A stretch of DNA of 64,000 nucleotides from Vombatus ursinus (GCF_900497805.2 NW_020940358.1:26994614-27058613); one strand, 5' to 3'. Positions 40,681 through 51,984 are shown, numbered from the stretch's first letter. Notes: generated by a model not told the origin, from the letters alone. Translations and numbers: made by a program.

Positions 40681-41850
40681 GTAGACCCCTCTCCCAGCTC
40701 TACTCTTGACTCTCCAGACTTTTCCATCATGAAGAGCAGTCTTCTCAAGCTGGCCATTTCCTAAGGAAGTTTAGCCAAGGTAAATCAAGTATCATAATTA
40801 GGAGATTAAAAAAAAGGTAGGTTATCGGTGGTTAAGCTACATGGAAGATGTGTGAGGGGTGGGCCTACAGGGGCCATCACAGAGAAGATGTGCCTGAATT
40901 CTCCAGACAATTTCTAGGGATACATTGGGTTCAGAGCTAAAGGGTTCATGGTTTGAGATGATGAAACAAAATCCCTTTGCTGGCCACTGAGCAGGGAGAA
41001 CTGCTAACTCAGGGGATCTTAAAAAGGAAATGACTGTCCCTGACCCTCCAGGTGGCCTCACGTAACTCTAGGGCTCCTCATGCATAGACTAATGGAGAGG
41101 GGGTCTTTTTTGGTCGCAGAAGCATGAAAACTACTTGCATATGGCAATTGGGGGTGGGGGTGGGGTCTCAGCTAAGGGAGCTTGAAGCTGGGCCTCGGCT
41201 GCCTCGTCTGCTTTGTGCTCCTTTACTTGATTAGAGGTAACTGAGCAGCAATCCTGAGATGGGCACTTCCTGGCTTGGAGGAAGCCTCCTGAGTTAGAAA
41301 GGTCAGAGATCCTGGATATTCCTGTCAGTGGTCATTTCCCCCTCTACATTAGAAAGCATTGTAACCAGCCAATGCCTAATCTGCTTGTTGAGTAGGAAGA
41401 TAAAGCAGCCTGGGGGGTAACACCACTTTAGAATATAAACTCATTTGTAAAGTTACAGGGATGAGGATAATGGAAGATTATGAGCCGTGTACCTCATAAA
41501 AACAATGACATGTAGAGGGGGAAAAACATGTTTATGATGTTTGGAGAAAGACTCAAATAAGCCAGACCTTCCCAAGGGCTTTAAGTATTAAACTGGAAAA
41601 CAAAAAAGGGTAAAATAGCTTGAAATTAGAAAAAAAATATGTTAAGATTTCTGTAACAAACTCTTTCCTCCATCAATGGTAGTATAGCTACCACATCTGG
41701 ACTTTAACATCACAGCCCCAATGTGCTAATTGAGGAAATAAAAGAATGGTACTAAAGAGAACAAAGCTAAAAATAGTGACCAGACTATACAAAGAGGAGA
41801 TCTGTGCTGGAGGTGATAAAAGTTTGAAGGAACTGAAAAATTGACCCTTA
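40681..41850. other. Unique stretch, over 1 kb
   Basis: No repeat recognised. A segment at 41100-41290 is G-rich (GGGGGTGGGGGTGGGG near 41150) and could form a quadruplex. The part after 41440 is A-rich and may be an old LINE piece, not proven. Confidence 0.45.
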
Positions 41851-42076
41851 AGTCATGTCTGACTCTTTGTGACTCATTTGGGGTTTTTGTGGCAAAGATA
41901 CTGTAGTGGTTTGTCATTTTCTTCTCCAGCTCATTTTACAGATGAGGAAACTGAGGCAAACAGGGTTAAGTGACTTGCCCAGGGTCACACAGGTAGTAAG
42001 TATCTGAGGTCAGATTTGAACTCGGGAAGATGAGTCTTCCCGACTTCAGGTCCAGCACTCTATCCTAGCTGCTCCA
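41851..42076 (-). mobile_element. MAR1-type SINE
   Basis: TTAAGTCATGTCTGACTCTT, TTTTACAGATGAGGAAACTG and CACTCTATCCTAGCTGCTCC. Confidence 0.95.
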
Positions 42077-42194
42077 ATTTAAGGCTCCACCTGCTTTAAT
42101 CAAGGCAAGAGTTCTACCTTGTAGCTTTGGGAATGAAAGTGTAAGTGAAACAATGAACTTGCTTCTTATCATGTAACTGGTTTGACTGTTGTCC

Positions 42195-42735
42195 CCACTT
42201 TCAGTGTTTCTTTCTCCTCTCCAATCCATCTTCCATGTATCTTCCAATTTAGTACTCCAAAGACATAGATCTGAGCACATCATTCCCTGCCCAAAAATCT
42301 TCAGTTATTTCACACGGCCTCCAAGATAAAATATAATAACTCTTTAGCAGGCATTTAAGGTCCTCCACAGTCTGGCTGCCAGCTTGCTTTCTAGATTTTT
42401 TCATACCACTCCCCTTCCTAAACTCTTTGTTCCAGTCAAAATGGACTATTACCTACTTCCCTGTCTACATTTGTACATTGGCACAAGCTGGCCCTATCCC
42501 TGGAATGCTCTCCCTTCCTCACCTCCACCTCTTAGAATCCCTAGCTTTCTTTAAGGTTCATCTCAGGTGACATCTCCTAGCTTGATTCCAGCTCTCCCCT
42601 CCAGCTCTTACTACTCCCTCCCTTCTCAAATTTTCTTCTTATATCTCCCAAGTAGAATGTAAGCTTCTTGAGGGCAGGGACTATTTCATCTTGGCTTATA
42701 CTCAGAGTTTAATACATATTTATTGAATTAAATGG
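42195..42735 (+). mobile_element. L2 3' portion
   Basis: GATCTGAGCACATCATTCCC, TTTAAGGTCCTCCACAGTCT, CCTGGAATGCTCTCCCTTCC, GTAGAATGTAAGCTTCTTGA and TTTATTGAATT. It covers the ORF2 C-terminus and 3' UTR. Confidence 0.9.
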
Positions 42736-42769
42736 AATTTTTCTATGAATGTTAGCCAGAGAGTGAATG

Positions 42770-43139
42770 GGGAAAAAGTTTCCTAAGATTCGGGAATCAA
42801 GAGAAGCAATGGAAAAAAAAGTGACCTTGCGGTACCAGCTCTCAAACTATACAATGAAGCAGTAATTATCAAAACAATCTGGCATTAGATAAAAATACAG
42901 TGATTAATCCATGGACAAGATAAGGTACACAATATACAGAAGTAAATGACCATAGTAACCTAGTGTTTGAGAAACCCAGAGATCCAAGCTACTGGGGCAA
43001 GAACTCACTATTTGATAAAAACTGCAGGGAAAGCTGGAAAGCAGTCTGGCAGAAACCAGGCATAGACAAATATCTCACACAGTTTACCAAGATAAACTCA
43101 GAATGGCTAAGTGATGTAGACACAAGACACACAGTCTTC
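42770..43139 (+). mobile_element. L1 ORF2 segment
   Basis: TACAATGAAGCAGTAATTAT, CAATCTGGCATTAGATAAAA and CAGAATGGCTAAGTGATGTA match the region of L1 ORF2 before its C-terminal end. An L2 end follows immediately. Confidence 0.8.
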
Positions 43140-43140
43140 A
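42963..43140 (+). pseudogene. L1 ORF2 fragment (host-genome fossil)
   Basis: The open piece includes YWGKNSLFDKNCRESWKAVW and TQFTKINSEWLSDV, which parallel the human L1 ORF2 stretch WGKDSLFNKWCWENW and TPYTKINSRW. After about residue 60 the frame runs into L2 sequence. Confidence 0.8.
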
Positions 43141-43468
43141 ACTCTGTGCATTTTCACTGTCTATGCCTCATTCCTTTCTCATCTCTACCTCTTGGCTTCC
43201 CCAGCTTTCTTTAAGTCTCACCTAAAGTCCTGTCCTTTACAAGAAGTTTTTTTCCTAGTCTTCCTCACTATTAACCCCTTCTCCCTGAGATTACGTCCAG
43301 TTTATCCTGTTTAAATCTTGTTTGTACATAGGTGTTTGCATGTTCTCTCCTTCATTACTTTGTGAGCTCCATGAAAGCAGGGACTGTCTTTTGCCTTTCT
43401 TCGTATACCCAGGGCTTAGCACAGTGCCTGACACATAGTAGGTGCTTAATAAATGCTTGACTGACTGA
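43140..43468 (+). mobile_element. L2 3' end
   Basis: CCCAGCTTTCTTTAAGTCTC, TCTTGTTTGTACATAGGTGT, CTTAGCACAGTGCCTGACAC and AATAAATGCTTGACTGACTG. Confidence 0.92.
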
Positions 43469-44309
43469 CTAGAGACTTAGTCTTTTCTGACCTTTCCTCT
43501 CATTGTCACACTGAGTCAGGGGTTTTTTTTTTCTTCTCAGTATGTCTACAGTCATTGCTACTTCCCAAATGAATAAGGTTTGTCTTGAAAGAAAGGTCTT
43601 TCCCCAGTGACTACGCAGTGTGGACTCTGAGGCTGACCTTGCAGGAACCTAGCTCTTGTCCCAGAAGAGTAGTGGTGGCTGTGGGAAGGCCAAGTCAGGG
43701 CTTCCATTATGAGCATGATGGGATGATGTCAGCTCCTTCAAGGAGCCGCCGTTAAAGATCCAGAGGCTCCCCTATAGAGGTGTCAATACTTAACTTCATC
43801 ACCCAAGGAAGAGAATTTTCAATTACTGGTAACGTGAAACAAAATAGTGGGAAATAGCAAATAACAATCTTTTTAAGGCAACCCTGGGGCCACTTTCAGT
43901 TGACCTCACACATTAACCAAGCAGGGCAATTTTTTACTTGACTCTTTTCCCCTGGGTCCTTAATAGCATAAAATAAAAAGATTTTAGATAAGATTTCATT
44001 CTGTGAATCAATTGGTAAACCACACAGTGCCTTCCTGGGCATTCTGGGCTCGATCTAATGGAAACTTTTTTTTACGAGAATGTCAATGCTAAGTTGGTTC
44101 CTATAGCAGAAAGCACATACAAAGGATCCAATTACAGCTGGAAATCACTGGCTCCTAAAAAGATATTGTTAACTCTGTGTATGCCAGATTCACAAGGACT
44201 GGTGGAAAGCTTAAGGTGTAACCTGATTCCTTCTTCCTCTGACCTCTTCCCTTGGTACACCATCTTGTCAACTCCTTGCTAGAAACAGCAAAATAATATT
44301 TCTCACTAA
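43469..44309. other. Unique stretch
   Basis: Repeat-free. 43800-44170 is A/T-rich with TTTTCAATTACTGGTAACG and GTGAATCAATTGGTAAACC and could hold a conserved element. The 74-aa frame at 44058 has no domain. Confidence 0.4.
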
Positions 44310-44455
44310 TGGTTCTGGTCAATTCAGTTCAACAAACATATATTATGCACCTGTTTTGTACAAGGAACTCTGCTAGATTCTGGGGATTCAAAGATTAAAA
44401 TGAAAGATTGTTCCAACCTTCAAAAAGCTTACATTCTACTGAGGGCACAACAGGA
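44310..44455 (-). mobile_element. L2 3' end, antisense
   Basis: AACAAACATATATTATGCAC, CTAGATTCTGGGGATTCAAA and AAAAAGCTTACATTCTACTG. Confidence 0.8.
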
Positions 44456-44790
44456 ATTCCATGAAGATGATTCCCAAATCTACAGCCTTCCTTTCTCTTT
44501 CAAGATCTAATCATACCTCATCAACTATGTGATGGACATTGATGTTCCATAAGCATCTCAAAGTAAATATGTCCAAAACAGAATGTATTATCTTTCCTTC
44601 TAAACTCAACCCTCTTCCTAACTTCCTTATTAATATGGAAGACAGCTCCACCCTGCCAGTCACCCCGGTTTGCAACTCAGAATCATCCTTGACTCTTCCC
44701 TTCCTCTTATCCCCCATAGATACTTAGTTGCCAGACCTTCTGGATGCCACCTCAATGATATTCTCTGAGTCTATCTTCTCTCCAGTCAGG
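44456..44790 (+). mobile_element. L2 internal region
   Basis: GAAGATGATTCCCAAATCTA, AAGCATCTCAAAGTAAATAT, TCATCCTTGACTCTTCCC and CTTCTGGATGCCACCTC. Its orientation is opposite to the L2 end just upstream. Confidence 0.85.
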
Positions 44791-44799
44791 TCATTCACA

Positions 44800-44940
44800 T
44801 AGTGGAAACTAAGAGAAAATTGAGGCACAAAACACTCAGAAGAAACTGTGGCACAAAGGTGAGGGCACTTGCCCAAGTCACACAGGTAAATGGTCAAGTT
44901 GGGACTAGAACCTAGGTTCTCTCTGCACTACACCGAACCC
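44800..44940 (-). mobile_element. Degenerate MIR, antisense
   Basis: GGGCACTTGCCCAAGTCACA, GGACTAGAACCTAGGTTCTC; the left part contains a short repeat of AAACTGTGGCACAAA type. Confidence 0.6.
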
Positions 44941-45099
44941 AACAAGAAGAGGCCACATAGCAGGCAGTGAAATGTAGTAGAAAAAGCACTAAACCTGGAT
45001 GCAGGTTTGGCTACCAGACAGTATTTGACTAGCTTGTTATTTTACCATAGTAGCTGCTTGCTTATTGGCACATCATGTAAGACTTTAAAAAAAAAGGAA

Positions 45100-45248
45100 G
45101 GGGTAGCTAGGTGGAGCAGTAGATAGAACACCGGCCCTGAAGTCAGGAGGACCTGAGTTCAAATCCGGCCTCAGACCACACACTTGACACTTACTAGCTG
45201 TGTGACCCTGGGCAAGTCACCTAACCCCAATTGCCTTAAAAAACAAAA
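45100..45248 (+). mobile_element. SINE1-type (short, A-tailed)
   Basis: GGGGTAGCTAGGTGGAGCAG, CACCGGCCCTGAAGTCAGGA, CTGTGTGACCCTGGGCAAGT and CCAATTGCCTTAAAAAAC. A box/B box-like tRNA features are implied by the 5' part. Confidence 0.95.
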
Positions 45249-45401
45249 GGTTTGATTTTGGTAGCCTTTCTTAGAATAAGATCTGAATTCAAGTCTTAGT
45301 AGCTATTGGTAAAAGCTTAGTAGCTTTTGGTAAAATATTTCTCCAATCTGGGCTCCAGTGCTTCATCTCTAAGAGAGGGGCAATATATTCATGACACCTA
45401 G

Positions 45402-45612
45402 AGAGGCAGTGAGGATATGGTAGAGGGCATGCTGAACTTGCAGTCAGGAAGACCTGGATTCATCTCCTGCCTCTGACACTTACAAGCTATGTCTCTAAGT
45501 CTCAGTTTCTCCTCTGTAAAATGGCCATAATTGTACCCAAGGGTTGTGAGTCTAGGTTATCAAGTGCCTTGCAAACTTTAAAGTATCATATACATTTCAA
45601 TGATTATTACTG
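45402..45612 (+). mobile_element. MIR
   Basis: GAACTTGCAGTCAGGAAGAC, CTAAGTCTCAGTTTCTCCTC and TTATCAAGTGCCTTGCAAAC. Confidence 0.85.
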
Positions 45613-45858
45613 CGTAAGAGGCAACATGGTATAGTGGATATACCACTGACGTCAGAGTGAGAAAGAACTGGATTCAAATCCTCTGCCATACTGGCTGTAT
45701 GACCCTGGGCAAGTCACTTAACCCTGTTTGCCTCAGTTTCCTCATCTGTAAAAATGTGCTGGAGAAGGAAATGGCAAACCACTCCAGTATCTTAGCCAAG
45801 AAAACTCCAAACAGGGTCATGATGAGTCAGACATGACTGAAATGACTGAATAACAAAA
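45613..45858 (+). mobile_element. MAR1-type SINE
   Basis: GGCAACATGGTATAGTGGAT, CTGGAGAAGGAAATGGCAAA and GACTGAAATGACTGAATAAC. Confidence 0.9.
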
Positions 45859-46330
45859 AGATCAGTTTTGCTGACAAAGGGAGTTTTTTCATCAGGAGGT
45901 CTCTACACAAATAAAATCACAGATATTCTTTTCCTTCCCCCTCAAAATTACCTATATCATGGGGTTATCATAAGGACCAAATGGGAGGGTGTATGAAAAC
46001 AAGCAGTAGCCCAACAAAGCAAGAGGGGTTCCTACCAGGAGCTGGTCACCTTCGTCTTCCCCTCACCAGCCCACCTACCCCTCACATATGAAAGGGTGTC
46101 CAAGAGCCCAACAGGTATCTGCTTCAGGGAGCCCTTTTCTTCCTCAACACTAGCTCCCATTGCCCAGTTCTCACCAGGCACTGCATGCCCCATCTTAGAA
46201 GCATGCACTGTCTCCCCCGCCCTAGCCCACCCCTGCCCACCCCTACTCTTTCCTGAGATAACATCCAGAGCTCCAGTCCAAATTTCAGACCCATCATCCC
46301 CTTCATGACAGTCATTGATCAAGGATCTCC
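45859..46330. other. Unique, C-rich stretch
   Basis: Overlapping frames on both strands (46032-46322) reflect C-rich composition (CCCCCGCCCTAGCCCACCCC near 46215). No splice-flanked exon or domain can be supported. Confidence 0.4.
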
Positions 46331-46545
46331 TGCCCTGTTATTGTTCTCCAAGGCCTATCAGGCCTTACAACCCACCCTGGGTCCTGGCCTTTCCATCTGC
46401 CCTGAGGCTGGGCTCTCCTGTGCGTGTCATCTCCCTTTATTAGAATGGGAGCTTCTTGGAGCCACTTCCTCTCCTTTCTATTTGTATCCCCAGGACTTAG
46501 CACAGTGCTTGACACATGGTGAACACTTAATGAATGCTTTTCCAC
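46331..46545 (+). mobile_element. MIR3-type element
   Basis: GCCTTTCCATCTGCCCTGAG, TATTAGAATGGGAGCTTCTT and CACAGTGCTTGACACATGGT. Confidence 0.85.
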
Positions 46546-47339
46546 TGCAATCCATCTCATTTCAAGCATCTAAGCATTTATAACAGTAAGACACCATATA
46601 AATGTGAGCTGTTCTGATTATCACCAGCGTGGAAGACATGCTCAAACAAAACAACACTTTGAGCCTAAGTGTCATCAGTGAAATAGCTTCATGCAAGTGC
46701 TTGGCAAACTGGGAAGTGCTACATGAAGCAAGGACAGTTCTATCGGGAGCAGCGGGAATGAACCAAGGCAGCCAGACCAAGGCTTCAGAGTCAAGAGGGA
46801 AAGGAACTAAAATAGAAGGATTGATCTCAGGCTAAGAGAACCTGGTAGTGGCTTATTTGTCTGTCTAGAAGGCTCAAATGCTCCTGAACCCACAAGTTTT
46901 CTGAGCTCCAGATAATCACAGCACAGGGACTCCAGGTAACAACACAGGTCCTCCAGGGCACAGATCACATTATCAGAGATGGAACAAGAGCATTCACTTC
47001 TCTTCTGTGGCATGAGACAAATGAGATTTCTTCCTTTCTTTCTTCTTTTTCTTTTCTTCCTTCCTTCCTTCCACACTAGCAGTTTCTACCTTGATCCCCA
47101 CGGAGAGTATTGCTGCAAAGATAATGAATTCCATTTTGGCCTTCTGTAACAGTCTCCATCCTTCCCATCCCAGCTGCCTAGGCCTTTGTCTTTAGGAATA
47201 ATACAAAATCCAATTCGCTCTTTTTGGACCCCAATAGGATTGAATAACAAATTTACCTTAAAGTCTGAGGTATTCCTAGTTTTGTTGCTTGTTTTGCTGG
47301 AGCTCTCTGTGCTCAGCACTTTCCAGAATTGTAAAATAT
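46546..47339. other. Unique stretch
   Basis: TTCC/TTCT runs lie at 47030-47070. 47090-47335 is repeat-free with AGATAATGAATTCCATTTTG and GGATTGAATAACAAATTTAC, a weaker candidate conserved element. Confidence 0.4.
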
Positions 47340-47785
47340 TCACTCATTCACTCATTCAACAAATAATCATTCAGCACCCCCTCTGTGCCCAGCACCAATC
47401 AAAGAAGCTCCTGCCTGCAGAAAATTATAATCTAGTAAAGATCCGAGACACAGACATATTAAGCCATTAAGTAGTAAGGAGTAGCAGAGATCCAGGGGTC
47501 ATAGGTGCCTTAGAAGAGGGAGAATAACGTGGGCTGGAGTAATCCAGAAAACCTCATGGAGGACATGGGGCTCAAGTTAAATGTGAAGGATAAGTAGGGT
47601 CTGAATTACTAGAGGAAAGACGGGGAGGACACTCTAGGGAGCACGGGGAGAGAGGGAAGAACAACATAAACAAAGGCTTCAAGGCATAGACTAGCATAAC
47701 ATGCTGGGGACAGGGAGGAGAATATTACTAGAGGGCAGAGAGTCTGGGTTTGGTATTAGTAGAAAATAAGAGCAGACATGTAAGT
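47340..47785 (-). mobile_element. L2 3' end, antisense
   Basis: CACTCATTCACTCATTCAAC, CACCCCCTCTGTGCCCAGCA and CAAAGGCTTCAAGGCATAGA. Confidence 0.85.
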
Positions 47786-47789
47786 TGAG

Positions 47790-47888
47790 GCAGGGTAGTA
47801 ATAAACAACCAAGACTTAGATTTATATAGTGCTTTGAAGTTTAAAAACATTTTTGTTATAACAGTCCCATTTGGAAGGTGTATATATG

Positions 47889-47978
<90 letters not shown>

Positions 47979-48060
47979 GTGACAGAGTCAAGATTCACAT
48001 CTAAGTCTTCAGATGTCTACTGGGTGCTCTTTCTAGAACCCCGAGTTCTGGGTTGCAGGT
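47790..48060 (-). mobile_element. MIR, antisense, broken by (TA)n(GA)n
   Basis: TTATATAGTGCTTTGAAGTT at the left and GTGACAGAGTCAAGATTCAC at the right flank a TA then GA repeat at 47881-47975. Confidence 0.7.
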
Positions 48061-48998
48061 TTACATTATATTCCCTGACACTGGGGATCTGTTGAAAGTT
48101 GATGAGCAAGGTAGTGACAGGAAAAAGTACTTTAGGGCCAAGATATCAATCTGGTAGAAATGTGTCATTTCTTACTCCATCTACACTTCCCAGCATATAC
48201 CAAGATAATCTCTAAAAGGGTATGTAATAGATATAGGAAATCATATTATAAACAAATTAGAGAACCAAGGAAGAAATTGTCTTTCATGTCAATGCATAAA
48301 TGAAGAGTTCTTGACCAAATAAGAGATAGAATCACGAAAGAGTAAATAAACAATTTTAATCACATAATATTTTAAAATATTTTTGCACAAACAAAACCAA
48401 TGCATATAAGTAAATAGGTTACTTCAAAATAAAAAAAATGCAGCATCTTCCTGCTAAATGTTTCATTTCCAAGATATATTAAAAAGTGATTCATAATAAT
48501 AATGAGAGCTGTTTCTCAATAGATGAATGGTTCAAGGACATGAACAGGCAGTTCTCTAAGGAAGAACTTCAAGCTATCAATATCTCTACCAAAAAAATAC
48601 TCCAAATCAATAATAATTCTAGGAATTTACCTTCAACCCAACAGGTTGGTAGAGTTAAAAAATAAGGAAAATGGCAGGTGGTGGAGGGGCTATGGGAAAG
48701 CAGGCACAATAATGCACTGTTAGTGGAGCTGTGAATTCACATCTATTCTGGAAAGGAATTTGGAACTATGGCCCCTAAATCACTAAGCTGAGCATTCCCT
48801 TTGATATAGCAAAACCACCAGTAGGACTATACCACCAAAGAGACCAAAGAGAGGGGGAAAGGATCTCTATGTACAAAAATACTCATGACTGTTCTTGCGG
48901 CAGCAAAGAACTGGAAATAAGGGAGTGCCCATAAACTGAAGAACAAATTATGGTATATGAATGTAGTAGAATATTATTGTACTGTAAGAAATGATGAA

Positions 48999-49147
48999 AA
49001 GGGGGCAGCTAGGTGATACAGTGGATAGAGCACCGGCCCTGAAGTCAGAAGGACCTGAGTTCAAATCCAGTCTCAGACCAAACACTCGACACTTACTAGC
49101 TGTGTGACCCTGGGCAAGTCACTTAACTCCAATTGCCAAAAAAAAAA

Positions 49148-49191
<44 letters not shown>

Positions 49192-49204
49192 AANNNNNNN
49201 NNNA

Positions 49205-49248
<44 letters not shown>

Positions 49249-49293
49249 AAAGAAAAGAAAGAAAAGAAAAGAAAAGGAAAGGAAAGAAAAGGA
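48999..49293 (+). mobile_element. SINE1-type with an expanded (AAAG)n tail
   Basis: GCAGCTAGGTGATACAGTGG to CCAATTGCCAAAAAA, then over 100 bases of AAAG and AAAAG steps containing the N gap. AAGAAATGATGAA at 48986-48998 and 49294-49306 is its 13-bp target duplication in L1. Confidence 0.95.
49194..49203. other. Assembly gap (10 N)
   Basis: Ten N inside the AAAG run. The true repeat length is unknown; frames drawn across it are meaningless. Confidence 0.99.
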
Positions 49294-49502
49294 AAGAAAT
49301 GATGAAGAGGATAGTTTCAGAGAAACCTATGAAGTCTGATATGACCTGGTACATAGTGAAGTGACCAGAACCAAGAAAGCAATTTATATAATAACAATAC
49401 TGTAAAATGACAATTTTTAAAGACGTAACAACTCTGATCAGTGCAATGACCAACCACAATTGTAGAAAAACTGATATTGAAGAATACTACCCACCTCCTG
49501 GT

Positions 49503-49746
49503 GGGGCAGGTAAATGGTGTAGCAGATAGAGTGCTGGGCCTAGAGTCAGAAAGATTCATCTTCCTGAGTTCAAATCTGACCTCAGACGTTTAATTAGCTG
49601 CGTGGCCTTGAGTAAGTCACTGAACCCTGTTTGCCTCAATTTCCTCATCTATAAAATGATCTGAAGAAGGAAATGGCAAACCACTGTAATATCTTTCCCA
49701 AGAAAAGCCCAAATGGGATCACAAAGACTGAAAAATGACAACAAAA
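49503..49746 (+). mobile_element. MAR1-type SINE in L1
   Basis: GGGGCAGGTAAATGGTGTAG to GACTGAAAAATGACAACAAA. CCACCTCCTG before it and CTCCACCTG after it are a decayed target duplication. Confidence 0.9.
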
Positions 49747-50002
49747 CTCTCCACCTGACAGAGAGGTAAGGGGCTTAACATATAGAATGAGACATATATT
49801 TTTGAACATGGCCAATGGGGGAATTTGTTTTCTTCAACTATGCATAGTTACAAAGGTTTTGCTTCTATTTTTTCTTTCTCAATAGAGGGGGGAGATAGAA
49901 GCAAGAGAAAAAATGCTTTTTAATAGAAAAATAATTTTTAAAAGTACAGAATCTACCAGACTCACCTCATTTTTTTTTTGGACATGATTACTAAACTAGT
50001 AG

Positions 50003-50275
50003 ATGAGGGAGCATGCTGTGGGTATATTTTACCAAGATTTTAACAAAGTTATTGATGAAGTATTTCATACAATTCTTATGGAGAAGATGAAGAGCAATGG
50101 ATTGTACAATAATTTAATCAAGTGGATTCAGAACTGGTTGTATGAGCAAATCCAAAGAGTAGTTGTTAATGGCTTAATGTCAACTTGCAAGGAGGTCATC
50201 AGTGGGACATCCCAGTAGTCTGTACTTGACCCAGTGTTGTTTAACATTTTTTATTATTTACTAGATTGAGGGTGA
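50003..50275 (+). pseudogene. CR1-L3 reverse transcriptase fragment
   Basis: DFNKVIDEVFHTILMEKM and QRVVVNGLMSTCKEVISG correspond to CR1 blocks DFSKAFDTVSH and QRVVVNG...VTSGVPQGSVLGPVLF. A stop replaces the G of QGSVLGP, after which SVLDPVLFNIF continues in frame. The rest of the domain is cut by the MIR insertion. It cannot encode a working enzyme. Confidence 0.85.
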
Positions 50276-50325
50276 AATTAAACAGGAATGCATGTAAAGT
50301 CTTATACTTTACAACACACAGTAGA

Positions 50326-50540
50326 AATAGTAGTAGTAGTCGTCGTCGTAGTAGTAGTAGTAGTTGTAGTAGTAGTAGTAGTTGTAGTAGTAGTAGTAGT
50401 CATAGTAGTAGTAGTAGTAGTAGTAGTAGTAATAGTAGTAGTAGCAATGGCATCAAATGTTTATGACACTTTAAGGGTTTGCAAAGCACTTCACATATAA
50501 TAGTTCATTTTATCCTATATACAAAAAGACCAAGTTTACA
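50326..50540 (-). mobile_element. MIR 3' part, antisense, with (TAG)n tract
   Basis: TAGTAG/TCG/TTG triplets at 50326-50446 abut TGACACTTTAAGGGTTTGCA and AAGCACTTCACATATAATAG, an antisense MIR 3' end. Frames give only Ser or Val runs. Confidence 0.85.
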
Positions 50541-51267
50541 AGTACAAGATGGTGGAGGCATGGTTAGATGACAGTTCTGAAAAAGATCTGGAGGTTCCAG
50601 TGGACCACAATCTTCAATATCAGGAGTGTGTTGCAGCTGCCCAAAAGCTGAAGTAATCTTGGGCAGCACAAGAAGATGCAGAGCTTCCAGAAATAGGGTC
50701 ATGATCTTCCCACTCTGCTCTGCTCAGGCCTCATCTGGAATATTGTGTTCCATTCTGGGAACCACTGTTTAAGAAGGATGTTGATAAGCTAGGGAGTGTC
50801 CAGAGGAGGGCAGCAACCAAGATGATGAACAAGTGCCCAAAGCCCATGTGATACGAGGAACAGTTGAAGAAATCAGCTTTTTTCTAGAGAAAAGAAGCCA
50901 TGGGGGGACAAAAAAGAGCTAGCTGTCTTTATGGATCTGATGGGCTGTCATGTGGAGGACAGAGATTAGATTTGTTCTGTCTGTCCCAGAGGGCAGAAGC
51001 AGGAGTAATGCATGGGAGGATGTCAGGAAAAACTTCCCGATAATTCAAGCTGCTTTGAGAAGTAATGGATTCCCTGTCCTTGGAGGGCTTCAGGCAGAAA
51101 CTGGATGACTCCTTGCCGAGGATGCTGCAGTGGGAATGCCTTTCACGGGTGACTTGGGCTAAGTGGTCACCAATGTCCATTTCAGCTCTCCAACGTGGTG
51201 ATTCTGTATTCACCCTTTCTATCTCCCCATCAAGAGAAGCCAGTCCGACCAATTAAAGAATAATTCT

Positions 51268-51413
51268 TTGAAAGGCAAAGGGATATAGTGAAAAGAATGG
51301 CTGTTTGGAGTCAGGGGGGATTGGCGACAATCCTGCCTCTGCTCCTGACTAACTATGTAACCTTAGGTAAGTCACTTCCCTTCTCTGGGGCTCAGTTTCC
51401 TCTGGGAAATGGT
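51268..51413 (+). mobile_element. MIR
   Basis: GGATATAGTGAAAAGAATGG, AACCTTAGGTAAGTCACTTC and GGGGCTCAGTTTCCTCTGGG, cut by the next element. A likely remainder is at 51935-51978. Confidence 0.8.
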
Positions 51414-51934
51414 TCACAAACTTTTTTTTTGCTCATGGCACATAGTCTTTGCTGTGAAGAATCATAGCATGTTGAATGGTTAAGTTGGCAACAAAGGCAG
51501 TCAGGCTCCCCAGTCCATCTGGGTTTGGGGATCCCTCTCCTTCACCTTCTCCTCCTCTTCTCTCCTCTCCTCTCCTCTCCTCTCCTCTCCTCTCCTCTCC
51601 TCTTCTCTTCTCTTCTCTTCTCTCTCCCTCTCTCTTTGTCTCTGTCTCTGTCTCTCTCTGTCTCTCTGTTTCTGTCTGTCTCTGTGTGTCTCTGTCTCTG
51701 TATCTCTCTCTGTCTCTCTCTGTCTCTCTCTCTCTCTCTCTCCCTCTCTCTCTCCCTCCCTCCACCAGGCAACTTTGCACCTCCATGCATAGGGATACTT
51801 TGTGACTTTCCCAATACCAAGTCTCAAAGAGCAGTGTGGGGCTCAGTGTGGGGCTAGGGAATGTGGAAACCTCTGGGTCTGGGGATGAGTTTCATGATAC
51901 GCTTAGCAAAATTCACAGGCTTGAGAACCACTGA
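51407..51934 (+). mobile_element. hAT-like element swollen by a CT tract
   Basis: Left end AAATGGTTCACAAACTTTTT and right end GGCTTGAGAACCACTG are both close to the hAT end CAGTGGTTCTCAAAC. A 230-bp CT-rich tract lies inside. No exact 8-bp duplication is visible. Confidence 0.6.
51535..51766 (+). repeat. (TCTCC)n/(TCTG)n pyrimidine tract
   Basis: A TCTCC pentamer block (about 51556-51600) is followed by TCTTC, then TCTCTG steps. Several 90-117 aa frames here are Ser/Leu or Arg/Glu low complexity. Confidence 0.95.
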
Positions 51935-51984
51935 ACTTGATGATTTCCATGATCCTTTTCAAATCTAACATTTTATGAACCCCC

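Larger units (their letters stand above)
48200..49935 (+). mobile_element. L1, 5'-truncated, with two SINE insertions
   Basis: GTTCTTGACCAAATAAGAGA, GGACATGAACAGGCAGTTCT, GCACTGTTAGTGGAGCTGTG, TACCACCAAAGAGACCAAAG and ACTACCCACCTCCTG keep ORF2-to-3' order. It is the same old L1 group as 18890. SINE1 sits at 48999 and MAR1 at 49503. Confidence 0.9.
49970..51260 (+). mobile_element. CR1-L3, reverse transcriptase to 3' end
   Basis: The 5' part codes for a reverse transcriptase piece. The 3' part reads GGCCTCATCTGGAATATTGT, GTCCAGAGGAGGGCAGCAAC, GGGCTGTCATGTGGAGGACA, ATGTCAGGAAAAACTTCCCG and CTCTCCAACGTGGTGATTCT. A MIR with a (TAG)n tract is inserted between. Confidence 0.9.

Noticed and set aside
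45100-45180. Possible tRNA gene in SINE heads
   Set aside because: The tRNA-like box pattern belongs to the dispersed SINE; no cloverleaf with a proper acceptor stem could be drawn.
49073-49459. Frames read through the N gap (Lys/Arg or Phe/Leu runs)
   Set aside because: They cross unknown bases and the AAAG tract.
50266-50500. Poly-Ser and poly-Val frames
   Set aside because: By-products of the (TAG)n triplet tract.
51433-51857. Five overlapping frames of 92-117 aa on both strands
   Set aside because: All translate the CT-rich tract (Ser/Leu or Arg/Glu runs).
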